Source: Minisyncoccota bacterium (GTDB lineage Bacteria > Patescibacteriota > Minisyncoccia > Phycocordibacterales > UBA9973). Taken from it: a stretch of DNA of 32,996 bases. The stretch spans positions 1-32,996 of the forward strand of contig JARLIG010000002.1 in NCBI GenBank assembly GCA_031291825.1, read 5' to 3'. The position numbers were made by a program, and so were the translations under genes. Under the pieces are notes generated by a model. It did no database searches, was not told the origin of the DNA, and worked only from the letters and a program-made list of their open reading frames with translations. Positions 1 through 5,585 of the stretch are shown piece after piece; the stretch's first letter is position 1; the number at the start of each line of letters is the position of its first letter.

Positions 1-348
1 CCAAAAATAACGACACTAAAAAATGCAGAAATTCTAGAAGTTAAGGGTGATAAATTTGTGGAGGGATTGATTTATGAAGACAAGATTACTAAAGTCCAAA
101 GAGAACTTAAAGTTTCGGGTATCTTTGTGGAAATTGGTCAAATTCCTAATACTGATTTTGCAAAAGGATTAGTACCACTCGACGAAATAGGAAGAATTAA
201 GATTGATGCTTGGTCACAAAAAACAGAATTCCTAGGCATCTGGGCCGCTGGAGATTGTACAAATGTCTTATATCATCAAAACAATATTGCAGCTGGTGAC
301 GCAGTCCGCGCGCTCGAAGATATTTACTTGGCAATTCATACTAAATAA
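1..348 (+). CDS. Thioredoxin reductase / AhpF-type flavoprotein, C-terminal part (5' end outside window)
   Basis: The reading frame is open from base 1, so the gene is cut by the window edge and the first in-window GTG (58) is not the true start. The visible 115 residues match the end of the TrxB/AhpF pyridine nucleotide-disulphide oxidoreductase family: a beta-rich stretch ending in VSGIFVEIGQIPNTDF, then the FAD-contacting motif GIWAAGDCT, then a C-terminal helix (AAGDAVRALEDIYLAIHTK). Family members pass electrons from NAD(P)H through FAD to a redox-active disulphide and on to thioredoxin or a glutaredoxin-like partner in the cytoplasm. The CxxC motif and NAD(P) site would be upstream and cannot be checked. 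It converges with the next gene, whose stop lies four bases away. TrxB and AhpF cannot be told apart from this fragment. Confidence 0.85.
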   Translation, partial: PKITTLKNAEILEVKGDKFVEGLIYEDKITKVQRELKVSGIFVEIGQIPNTDFAKGLVPLDEIGRIKIDAWSQKTEFLGIWAAGDCTNVLYHQNNIAAGDAVRALEDIYLAIHTK

Positions 349-352
349 TTCC

Positions 353-1372
353 TTAACTCGAAGGAACATATCCATAGACCATTTTTGAGATAGTGGCAAT
401 TGTCGCGGCTAGTGAGTTGAGATTTTTACCTCTGGTCATCACACAAAGCAAATAAGGACCTTGGTTGGCATAAACGATACCGCAGTCGTGTAATTCAACC
501 GAGGTAATTTGATCACCAGAACCTATAACCCTTTCTCCAAACTTATGGGCCACTACTGTCCCCGCTGGAAGACCAGCCAATAATCCATCAGAAAAAGTTG
601 CCTGACTTAAAATCGATAAAGCTTTTTCGGAACTAGCATCCGAAAGATATGTTCCGTTGTATAAAATTCTGAAAAAAAGCGAGAAATCCGCCGGTGAAAT
701 AGTATAAGGAGCGCCAGGAGCTGGAGCCTTTAAGCCTATTTCAGTATATATTTCACTTAGATAAGAGTTATCAATATGACTCAAAAGCAAATTCATCGCT
801 CCATTGTCAGAATTAACAATCATCTGATTAATAAGATCACTCACTAAATAAGTCTGCCCTACTACCAACTTGGAAGGGTCTTCAAAAGGTATTGATTCTA
901 GATTTTGTGCAATACTTGGGAAATATGTTAACTCCTGATTTAAAATTGATGGATCTGTGTCAGATTCTTTTAGATAGCCAATCATAATGACCACCTTGAG
1001 CATACTAGCTGGATCATATTGATTATCTGGATCAATCGTAAATAATCCTCCTTTTTTATAGTTTATGAAATAAACCGAAGTATCAGTAACTACATTTGCT
1101 TTTTTTTGACTTACAATATAAGACTCAATACTTTTCTGCAAAGCAACATAACCTGGCGTAGGAATATTGTCATCACTTCTATTTACCAATAGAAGTGGGT
1201 CGATAAATTTATATTGGTTCGTATCTTCGCGAAGAGAAGTAGTTGAAACAATTTCTGTCTTTGGTTTTAAGCAATAGCCAATCCCAAAACCCAACAAACC
1301 TCCCAGAAAAAGAAATCCAACTATTAACCATATATATTTTTGGGAAGATACCTTATTTTCTCTTTTAAACAT
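353..1372 (-). CDS. Membrane-anchored serine hydrolase with class A beta-lactamase fold
   Basis: 339 residues. A positively charged N-terminus and one hydrophobic segment (about 13-34) suggest an inner-membrane anchor with an extracellular domain. The active-site motifs of the penicillin-interacting serine hydrolases are visible: S123-x-x-K126 (SMLK), S188-D-N (SDN) and K277-F-G in place of the usual KTG. I see no E-x-x-L-N omega-loop motif between SDN and KFG, where class A beta-lactamases carry the deacylating glutamate. The protein may therefore be a peptidoglycan-processing or penicillin-binding relative rather than an efficient beta-lactamase. The start is supported by a promoter whose -10 box ends 10 nt upstream of this ATG. 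It lies downstream of the tRNA-Ser/Glu pair on the same strand. The fold assignment is firm; the substrate is unknown. Confidence 0.85.
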   Translation of the reverse strand: MFKRENKVSSQKYIWLIVGFLFLGGLLGFGIGYCLKPKTEIVSTTSLREDTNQYKFIDPLLLVNRSDDNIPTPGYVALQKSIESYIVSQKKANVVTDTSVYFINYKKGGLFTIDPDNQYDPASMLKVVIMIGYLKESDTDPSILNQELTYFPSIAQNLESIPFEDPSKLVVGQTYLVSDLINQMIVNSDNGAMNLLLSHIDNSYLSEIYTEIGLKAPAPGAPYTISPADFSLFFRILYNGTYLSDASSEKALSILSQATFSDGLLAGLPAGTVVAHKFGERVIGSGDQITSVELHDCGIVYANQGPYLLCVMTRGKNLNSLAATIATISKMVYGYVPSS

Positions 1373-1382
1373 AACTGACGAA

Positions 1383-1412
1383 ATTATACTATAAATAAAA
1401 TATTTACGGCAA
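1383..1412 (-). promoter_or_regulatory. Sigma70-type promoter of the serine hydrolase
   Basis: On the minus strand TTGCCG (1407-1412) and a perfect TATAAT (1383-1388) are 18 bp apart, and the -10 box ends 10 nt before the ATG at 1372. The mRNA would have almost no leader. Confidence 0.6.
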
Positions 1413-1437
1413 GACTTAACTTCATCTTATAATAATG

Positions 1438-1524
1438 CGGATGCGGTGAGATTTGAACTCACGATTGAGTTTCCCCAATGCCGGTTTTCGAAACCGGTGC
1501 CTTCAACCACTCAGCCACGCATCC
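1438..1524 (-). tRNA. tRNA-Ser (anticodon CGA)
   Basis: The minus strand folds as a class II tRNA. It has a seven-pair acceptor stem (GGATGCG/CGCATCC), a D-arm containing GG, an anticodon stem CCGGT/ACCGG around loop TTCGAAA (anticodon CGA), a long variable arm and a T-loop TTCAAAT. The discriminator is G73, as expected for serine. CCA is not encoded. It follows tRNA-Glu by about 18 nt and is probably co-transcribed with it. Confidence 0.95.
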
Positions 1525-1542
1525 AACACAATGCTAATCCTG

Positions 1543-1614
1543 TGACCCTACTGGGAATCGCACCCAGATTACCGGCTTGAAAAGCCGATGTCCTAACTGT
1601 TAGACGATAGGGCC
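1543..1614 (-). tRNA. tRNA-Glu (anticodon TTC) with unusual elbow bases
   Basis: The minus strand folds as a 72-nt tRNA: acceptor GGCCCTA/TAGGGTC, D-stem GTCT/GGAC, anticodon stem TCGGC/GCCGG with loop TTTTCAA (anticodon TTC), T-stem CTGGG/CCCAG and discriminator A. The D-loop is AACAGTTA, with AG where GG is normal. The T-loop is TGCGATT, with G where the nearly universal U55 should be. CCA is not encoded. Confidence 0.95.
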
Positions 1615-1626
1615 AAAAACTTAAAT

Positions 1627-1654
1627 ATCATACCATTTTTTCAAAAAATCGCAA
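1627..1654 (-). promoter_or_regulatory. Promoter of the tRNA-Glu/tRNA-Ser pair
   Basis: On the minus strand TTGCGA (1649-1654) and TATGAT (1627-1632) are 16 bp apart. The -10 box ends 12 nt before the first base of tRNA-Glu. Confidence 0.55.
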
Positions 1655-1684
1655 AAATATAAGGGAGTAATGTGGAGTCACAAT

Positions 1685-1741
1685 AAAAAAAAACAACGAA
1701 AGACAGCCAGACATTTTTTCTCCTTTCGGATGTCTGGCTGT
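1685..1741 (-). terminator. Intrinsic terminator after the 102-aa gene; loop carries an SD-like site
   Basis: An 11-bp perfect inverted repeat (1703-1713 with 1731-1741, ACAGCCAGACA/TGTCTGGCTGT) is followed on the minus strand by a T-rich run that includes nine T in a row (1685-1693). It sits 30 nt past the stop of the 102-aa gene. The transcribed loop contains AAAGGAG followed five bases later by ATG (1712-1714), the same arrangement that starts the cassette genes upstream. That could be chance or a remnant start site. Confidence 0.6.
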
Positions 1742-1770
1742 TTGTTATGAGAGTTTGAGACTCTCGACTC

Positions 1771-2079
1771 TTAACTTTTATTGGCAAGTTTTTCTAACAC
1801 TCCGCCAACGACGAATTTAACTATCTCGTTTTCAGCGGGCGCAGAACTATCTCTGCATTCGGAAATCGCACCAAACACTCTAGACGGTGTTTTCAATGCA
1901 ATCCTGATTGGAGTAGAACAAGAAGAAATGTTGCGTTCCCAAATGAAACCATTTTCTTCCAAAAAGACTCTTCCGAGGTTGCTCTCAGCTAAAACAACTG
2001 AGCAACGTTTCTTTCGAAGAATAACAAGAACCATATTCCATGTTTTTCCTCCAATGAATTGCTCAAGTGTCTTTTGCAT
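1771..2079 (-). CDS. Small hypothetical protein (102 aa) with strong Shine-Dalgarno site
   Basis: I do not recognise this family. The 102 residues have no clear signal peptide or membrane helix, although residues 15-31 are fairly hydrophobic. There are three cysteines (C26, C54 and C75) and a basic stretch ILRKKRC. The strongest evidence that it is real is the start: AAGGAGAGAG lies just upstream of the ATG at 2079 on the minus strand with good spacing. That is rare in this window, where most genes appear leaderless. The gene is followed by a hairpin with a T-run. It is the last of three consecutive small minus-strand genes with AAGGAG sites, separated from the first two by another terminator, so it is probably its own transcription unit. 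An overlapping frame of similar length on the plus strand lacks a ribosome site. Confidence 0.6.
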   Translation of the reverse strand: MQKTLEQFIGGKTWNMVLVILRKKRCSVVLAESNLGRVFLEENGFIWERNISSCSTPIRIALKTPSRVFGAISECRDSSAPAENEIVKFVVGGVLEKLANKS

Positions 2080-2155
2080 TTTCTCTCTCCTTAAGATGAC
2101 GTTAAAAGAACTCGTACTATTTTATAAAAGCATATTATTTTTTATAAATCAATCT

Positions 2156-2204
2156 AAAAACACAAAACCCCGCCAAGCAAGCCGAGGCTGTGCTTAAAAC
2201 GGGG
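2156..2204 (-). terminator. Intrinsic terminator after the small membrane-protein pair
   Basis: On the minus strand CCCCG (2200-2204) pairs with CGGGG (2168-2172), and a nested helix AAGC..AGCC/GGCT..GCTT sits inside. A T-rich tail follows (complement of 2156-2167). It starts 6 nt after the stop codon of the 58-aa gene. Confidence 0.7.
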
Positions 2205-2209
2205 TGATT

Positions 2210-2386
2210 TCACGACCGCTGCGTACCATCATCATCGATGACACGTGATTTTGATGACTCCTCCTCATTGCGCATCTCCGAGAGGCCCGCCTCCAACTTT
2301 ATCCGAAGTCGGGGCGAAACCAGAAGAAGAGCGAAAATACCTAGCGGAACAAAAACTGGCAAAGTGGCGAGAACAACTTCTGGCAT
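2210..2386 (-). CDS. Small single-pass membrane protein (58 aa)
   Basis: The start at 2386 is chosen over a longer in-frame extension because AAAGGAG lies eight bases upstream of this ATG on the minus strand. The product begins MPEVVLATLPVFVPLGIF, with a hydrophobic segment over about residues 3-24. A basic stretch (RLRIK) and an acidic, serine-rich tail (EEESSKSRVIDDD) follow. This suggests a membrane helix with a short charged cytoplasmic tail. I do not recognise the family. Its stop is followed at once by a terminator. It lies 17 nt downstream of the stop of another small membrane protein, so the two look like a bicistronic unit. The region is richer in G and C than neighbouring genes, which may point to transfer or unusual selection. 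Confidence 0.6.
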   Translation of the reverse strand: MPEVVLATLPVFVPLGIFALLLVSPRLRIKLEAGLSEMRNEEESSKSRVIDDDGTQRS

Positions 2387-2403
2387 GTCTTGTCTCCTTT
2401 CTG

Positions 2404-2550
2404 TTAGTGAGTGATTTGGCGCGGACTCCTGATTTTCAGGGGCCCAAACTTGAAAATTGCACGAGATGCCAACCATGACAGACCCAAACCTATGCCAATG
2501 GACGCCAGTCCTGCAACAACCAAACACAAAACCTCTAAAGGCTTCGACAT
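2404..2550 (-). CDS. Small single-pass membrane protein (48 aa)
   Basis: A 48-codon frame on the minus strand starts at ATG 2550 and is preceded by AAAGGAG with seven bases of spacing. The product begins MSKPLEVLCLVVAGLASIG and continues with a glycine-rich hydrophobic helix to about residue 29, then a short basic tail (FKFGPLKIRSPRQITH). It is probably a one-helix membrane protein. The family is unknown to me. It is the first gene of the unit with the 58-aa protein. The AT-rich region upstream (2551-2630) should hold the promoter; TTGACG near 2615 and TATATA near 2590 are present, but their spacing is poor. Its short length is the main doubt. Confidence 0.5.
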   Translation of the reverse strand: MSKPLEVLCLVVAGLASIGIGLGLSWLASRAIFKFGPLKIRSPRQITH

Positions 2551-2626
2551 TTCAAGGCTCCTTTCAAAAGCCCTACAAAAACTTACTCATATATATTCAA
2601 CCATTTTAAAATGTTTACGTCAATAA

Positions 2627-2658
2627 GTGGATAAACCTCCAGACGTTGGACGTCTGGG
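2627..2658 (+). repeat. Dispersed palindromic repeat, intergenic copy A
   Basis: The 20 bases GTGGATAAACCTCCAGACGT occur here and, inverted, at 20748-20767. They lead into a perfect inverted repeat CCAGACGT-TGG-ACGTCTGG (2639-2657). The same CAGACGTTGGAC core bounds an in-frame insertion in the glycerate kinase gene (21111-21197). Confidence 0.8.
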
Positions 2659-2674
2659 AATAATTCGCTATACT
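2646..2674 (+). promoter_or_regulatory. Putative promoter of the uracil-DNA glycosylase gene, -35 inside the repeat
   Basis: TTGGAC (2646-2651), inside the palindromic repeat, and TATACT (2669-2674) are 17 bp apart. The -10 box ends 11 nt before the ATG at 2686. The -35 match is weak, but the spacing is ideal. Confidence 0.4.
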
Positions 2675-2685
2675 TCTTTGTATAA

Positions 2686-3267
2686 ATGAAAAAAATTCAA
2701 GAACTACAAGAGTTAAATAATAAATGGAAAGAAGAATGTGAGTGTGAACTCAAGAAAACAGCCACTCAAGCCGTCTTTGGAGTTGGCAGTGCCGATGCCG
2801 AAATTATTTTCATCGGCGAAGCTCCAGGAAAATCAGAAGACGCAAAAGGAGAGCCTTTTGTCGGAGCAGCAGGAAAATTTTTGAATGAAATGCTCGGACT
2901 GATAAATTTACAAAGAGAAGATATTTATATCACCAACATTGTAAAATATCGCCCACCCAACAATCGCGATCCTCTGCCAGAAGAAAAAAGTGCTTGTCGA
3001 GAATGGCTCTTGGAAGAGATAAAAATAATTTCACCGAAACTAATTATTTTTCTTGGACGCCATGCCATGAACAATTTCTTCCCCGACCAAAAAATATCCA
3101 ATGCGCATGGAAAGTTATTGATTAAAAAATTTAATGGTATTAGTACTAAATTCTTCTTCCCTCTTTATCACCCAGCTGCTGCTTTATACAACGGCTCGAT
3201 GCGTGAAGTATTGATTGAAGATTTTAAGAAAATTCCTAAAGTCCTAAAAGAAATTGAAAAACGCTAA
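2686..3267 (+). CDS. Family 4-type uracil-DNA glycosylase
   Basis: 193 residues, normal for the family. It removes uracil from DNA as the first step of base excision repair. Motifs in order are GEAPG (44-48) with the following acidic pair, [11 protein letters not shown], the [13 protein letters not shown] block (84-96) and the uracil-binding HPAAAL (162-167). Family 4 enzymes normally hold a 4Fe-4S cluster with a CxxC near the N-terminus, a cysteine in KCRPP and one about 16 residues later. Here C18-x-C20 and C104 are present but the KCRPP cysteine is Y88, so the cluster may be absent or differently ligated. The start follows a putative promoter with an 11-nt gap. The nucleotidyltransferase gene follows, with its promoter overlapping this gene's 3' end. 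Confidence 0.9.
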   Translation: MKKIQELQELNNKWKEECECELKKTATQAVFGVGSADAEIIFIGEAPGKSEDAKGEPFVGAAGKFLNEMLGLINLQREDIYITNIVKYRPPNNRDPLPEEKSACREWLLEEIKIISPKLIIFLGRHAMNNFFPDQKISNAHGKLLIKKFNGISTKFFFPLYHPAAALYNGSMREVLIEDFKKIPKVLKEIEKR

Positions 3268-3282
3268 AGGGGGGTGTATACT
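3254..3282 (+). promoter_or_regulatory. Promoter of the GlmU-like gene
   Basis: TTGAAA (3254-3259) and TATACT (3277-3282) are 17 bp apart, and the -10 box ends 12 nt before the ATG at 3295. The in-frame GTG at 3274 overlaps the -10 region, so it is unlikely to be the start. Confidence 0.6.
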
Positions 3283-3294
3283 TCCTCTCGTCAC

Positions 3295-4053
3295 ATGAAA
3301 AATTTTGATAAAACAAAGATAGTTATTTTGGCTGCCGGAAAAAGCACTAGAATGAAGTCAGATATTCCAAAAGCGTTAATGCCTTTAAACAATAAACCTT
3401 TTATAAAGCATATCTTAGACACTATAAAAAAAATCGACCCAAATATTGAGCCAATCATTGTTGTCGGACACAAAAAAGAAATGCTACAGAAAGTATTGGG
3501 TAAAGATTATACCTATGCCGAGCAACGTGAGCAACTCGGCACTGGACACGCAGTCTTAAGTGCTAAAAACACTATCACTACCCCACACGATATAGTGATA
3601 GTTTTAGCCGCCGACCAGCCAATGGTTTCCAAAGAAACACTTGAAGGTATTATCGAAAAACATGGAGAAAAAAAACCAACCATAACGATGGGTACCGTAA
3701 CCGTTCCAGATTTTGAAGACTGGCGAGCTGGATTAAACCATTTTGGAAGAATTATCCGAGGAAGTAATGGGTTGGTGAAAAAAATTATAGAATTCAAAGA
3801 TGCTACAGACGAAGAAAGGAAAATAAAAGAGTTGAACCCAGCTTTATATGCCTTTGACTCAATCTGGCTTTGGGAAAATATTGATAAATTAAAAAATAAA
3901 AATATTCAAGGAGAATATTATTTGACTGATTTAATCAAAATCGCTTTTGAGCAAAATAAAAAAATAGAAACAGTATCAATAACAAACATCATTGAAGCCT
4001 TGCAACCGAACACCAAAGAAGAGCTAGAAAATTTGGAAAAAATTACTTCATAA
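3295..4053 (+). CDS. NTP transferase, GlmU N-terminal (UDP-GlcNAc pyrophosphorylase) type
   Basis: 252 residues from ATG 3295. The protein has the signature of the sugar-nucleotide pyrophosphorylase fold: LAAGKSTRM near the N-terminus, REQLGTGHAV for base and sugar binding, AADQPMV with the metal-binding aspartate, and IIEFKDATDEERKIKELN followed by GEYYLTDLI. These blocks match the uridyltransferase half of GlmU, which makes UDP-GlcNAc from GlcNAc-1-phosphate and UTP for peptidoglycan. The left-handed beta-helix acetyltransferase half of GlmU is absent. The acetylation step must be done elsewhere, or the enzyme uses another sugar phosphate. The start is set by the promoter, whose -10 box lies 12 nt upstream of this ATG. 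Confidence 0.85.
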   Translation: MKNFDKTKIVILAAGKSTRMKSDIPKALMPLNNKPFIKHILDTIKKIDPNIEPIIVVGHKKEMLQKVLGKDYTYAEQREQLGTGHAVLSAKNTITTPHDIVIVLAADQPMVSKETLEGIIEKHGEKKPTITMGTVTVPDFEDWRAGLNHFGRIIRGSNGLVKKIIEFKDATDEERKIKELNPALYAFDSIWLWENIDKLKNKNIQGEYYLTDLIKIAFEQNKKIETVSITNIIEALQPNTKEELENLEKITS

Positions 4054-4085
4054 ACAATTCACAAGAAAAGGATTATTGTAGATAT

Positions 4086-5303
4086 ATGAAAAATCCATAT
4101 CAAAATGCAATGGCACAGTTAGATAAAGCAGCTAAAATTAAAAATTTTAGCGGAGATTTTATTGCCCAAATTAAAAAGCCAGACCGAGATATTAGAGTTT
4201 CTATCCCAGTAAAAATGGACGATGGTTCTTTAAAAATATTCGAAGGATATAGAGTGGAACATAATAATGCTTTAGGACCTTATAAAGGCGGAATCCGATA
4301 CCATGCAGACACTGAAATAAATGAAGTAAAAGCACTCGCCTTTTGGATGACATTAAAATGCGCGGTAGCAGGAATCCCAATGGGTGGAGGCAAGGGTGGA
4401 ATCACGGTTGACCCAAAACAGTTATCTAAGGGAGAATTAGAGAGACTTTCCCGTGGATGGGTTAGTAAACTTTCCGATATTTTAGGTCCGCACAAAGACG
4501 TTCCTGCTCCAGACGTAAATACCACACCTGAAATAATGTCTTGGATGGTTGATGAATTTGAAAAGATCTCTGGAGATAAAACTGGAGCAACCTTTACGGG
4601 TAAGCCTCTAGAAAAAGGTGGCTCGCAAGGACGCGGAGAAGCCACTGGCCTCGGAGGATTTTACGTTTTCAATTCATTAAGGAAACAGCTTGGTCTGCCA
4701 GAAAAATGCACAGTTGTCATTCAGGGTTTCGGCAATGTTGGTGGAAATGCGGCACATATCTTTACTAAACATGGACATAAAGTTATAGCAGTATCTGACT
4801 CCCGAAGTGCAATCCTAAATAAAGATGGACTTGATTTGAAAAAAGTTGAAGCTCACAAAAAAAGCACTGGCGGTTTAAAAGATTTTCCTGGAGCACAAAA
4901 TATTACAAATGAAAAACTATTAGAACTCCCCTGCGACCTTCTAGTCCCAGCGGCTTTTGAAAATGTCATAACTGATAGGAACGCCGACAAGATAAAGGCT
5001 AAGGCGATTTTAGAGCTTGCCAATGGCCCTGTTACCGAAGAAGCAGATGATATTTTGTTTAAAAGGGGTATTCCGATTGTGCCAGATATTTTGGCCAATT
5101 CTGGAGGAGTGACCGTATCATGTTTTGAATGGGAACAAAATTTAAAAAACGAACACTGGACCGAAGAAGAAGTTTTGAATAAGCTTCTGCCGATGATGAA
5201 TGACGCCGCGCAGAGCATCTTTAAAAAAGCACGAGAAAATAAAACCTACCTCCGCATGGGCGCATTCATCCTAGCGCTTGAAAGAATACAAGCGAAGATG
5301 TAA
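4086..5303 (+). CDS. gdhA: Glutamate dehydrogenase (Glu/Leu/Phe/Val dehydrogenase family)
   Basis: 405 residues, normal for the hexameric enzyme. It interconverts glutamate with 2-oxoglutarate and ammonia using NAD(P). The substrate-binding and catalytic lysines K67 (GPYKGGIRYH), K91 (LKCAVAGIPMG) and K103 (GGGKGG), and aspartate D143 (APDVNT), have the same mutual spacing as K89, K113, K125 and D165 of the clostridial enzyme. The Rossmann motif QGFGNVGGNAA follows, then LVPAAFENVI and ANSGGVTVSCFEW. For a small fermentative CPR-type cell it would link amino-acid use to carbon metabolism. An AAGGA lies about 12 nt before the ATG, too far for a good SD. A short hairpin lies downstream, before tRNA-Val. 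Confidence 0.95.
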   Translation: MKNPYQNAMAQLDKAAKIKNFSGDFIAQIKKPDRDIRVSIPVKMDDGSLKIFEGYRVEHNNALGPYKGGIRYHADTEINEVKALAFWMTLKCAVAGIPMGGGKGGITVDPKQLSKGELERLSRGWVSKLSDILGPHKDVPAPDVNTTPEIMSWMVDEFEKISGDKTGATFTGKPLEKGGSQGRGEATGLGGFYVFNSLRKQLGLPEKCTVVIQGFGNVGGNAAHIFTKHGHKVIAVSDSRSAILNKDGLDLKKVEAHKKSTGGLKDFPGAQNITNEKLLELPCDLLVPAAFENVITDRNADKIKAKAILELANGPVTEEADDILFKRGIPIVPDILANSGGVTVSCFEWEQNLKNEHWTEEEVLNKLLPMMNDAAQSIFKKARENKTYLRMGAFILALERIQAKM

Positions 5304-5310
5304 TATATTA

Positions 5311-5335
5311 AAAAGCAGATTGGGTTCTGCCTTTT
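5311..5335 (+). terminator. Possible terminator between gdhA and tRNA-Val
   Basis: AAAAGCAGA (5311-5319) pairs with TCTGCCTTTT (5326-5335) with one bulged C, so the 3' arm itself ends in a T-run. The hairpin ends 5 nt before the tRNA. Confidence 0.4.
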
Positions 5336-5340
5336 AGTTT

Positions 5341-5413
5341 GCGCGGTTAGCTCAGTTGGTAGAGCGACCCCTTGACGTGGGGTAGGTCACAGGTTCGAAT
5401 CCTGTATCGCGCA
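5341..5413 (+). tRNA. tRNA-Val (anticodon GAC)
   Basis: A 73-nt cloverleaf with acceptor GCGCGGT/ATCGCGC, D-loop AGTTGGTA, anticodon stem ACCCC/GGGGT with loop TTGACGT (anticodon GAC), T-arm ACAGG-TTCGAAT-CCTGT and discriminator A. CCA is not encoded. The last 15 bases of its T-arm/acceptor region are repeated 123 bp downstream. Confidence 0.95.
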
Positions 5414-5533
5414 CAGCGAGATAAATAGCTAAATTTATTTAGCTATGTCAGGGTTCGAAAGGAGTTTCGTTATAGTGAGCCTGTCGAACTATCGAAACTC
5501 ACCTGCCGATGTAATCGGCGAATCCTGTATCGC
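5396..5533 (+). repeat. Direct repeat of the tRNA-Val 3' end flanking inverted repeats
   Basis: CGAATCCTGTATCGC occurs at 5396-5410 (inside tRNA-Val) and again at 5519-5533. Between the copies are a 9-bp hairpin ATAGCTAAA/TTTAGCTAT (5425-5433 and 5438-5446), a second partial T-loop-like GGGTTCGAA (5451-5459), and an 8-bp inverted repeat GAGTTTCG/CGAAACTC (5462-5469 and 5493-5500) around GAGCCTGTCGAAC. It resembles a degraded second tRNA 3' end split by a palindromic repeat, or an attachment-site remnant. I see no gene in it. Confidence 0.6.
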
Positions 5534-5585
5534 ACAAAAGAAAACAAAATTATTCCTGACCACAAGACCCCTGACCACAACATTT

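Noticed and set aside
1628-1714. 28-codon frame starting in the terminator loop with an SD
   Set aside because: It runs through the T-run and into the tRNA-Glu promoter, and its product has no protein-like pattern beyond a phenylalanine run from the T-tract.
1781-2197. 138-codon plus-strand frame
   Set aside because: It is antisense to the 102-aa gene, has no ribosome site, and runs through its SD and the terminator.
2387-2527. Upstream extension of the 58-aa membrane protein
   Set aside because: It overlaps the 48-aa gene in another frame and lacks an SD, whereas the inner ATG at 2386 has a strong one.
3274-3294. GTG start for the GlmU-like gene
   Set aside because: It lies at the -10 box of a well-spaced promoter for the ATG at 3295.
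5445-5585. N-terminal extension of TsaD by 47 codons
   Set aside because: The stretch is repeat DNA next to tRNA-Val, and the family N-terminus starts at the ATG at 5586.
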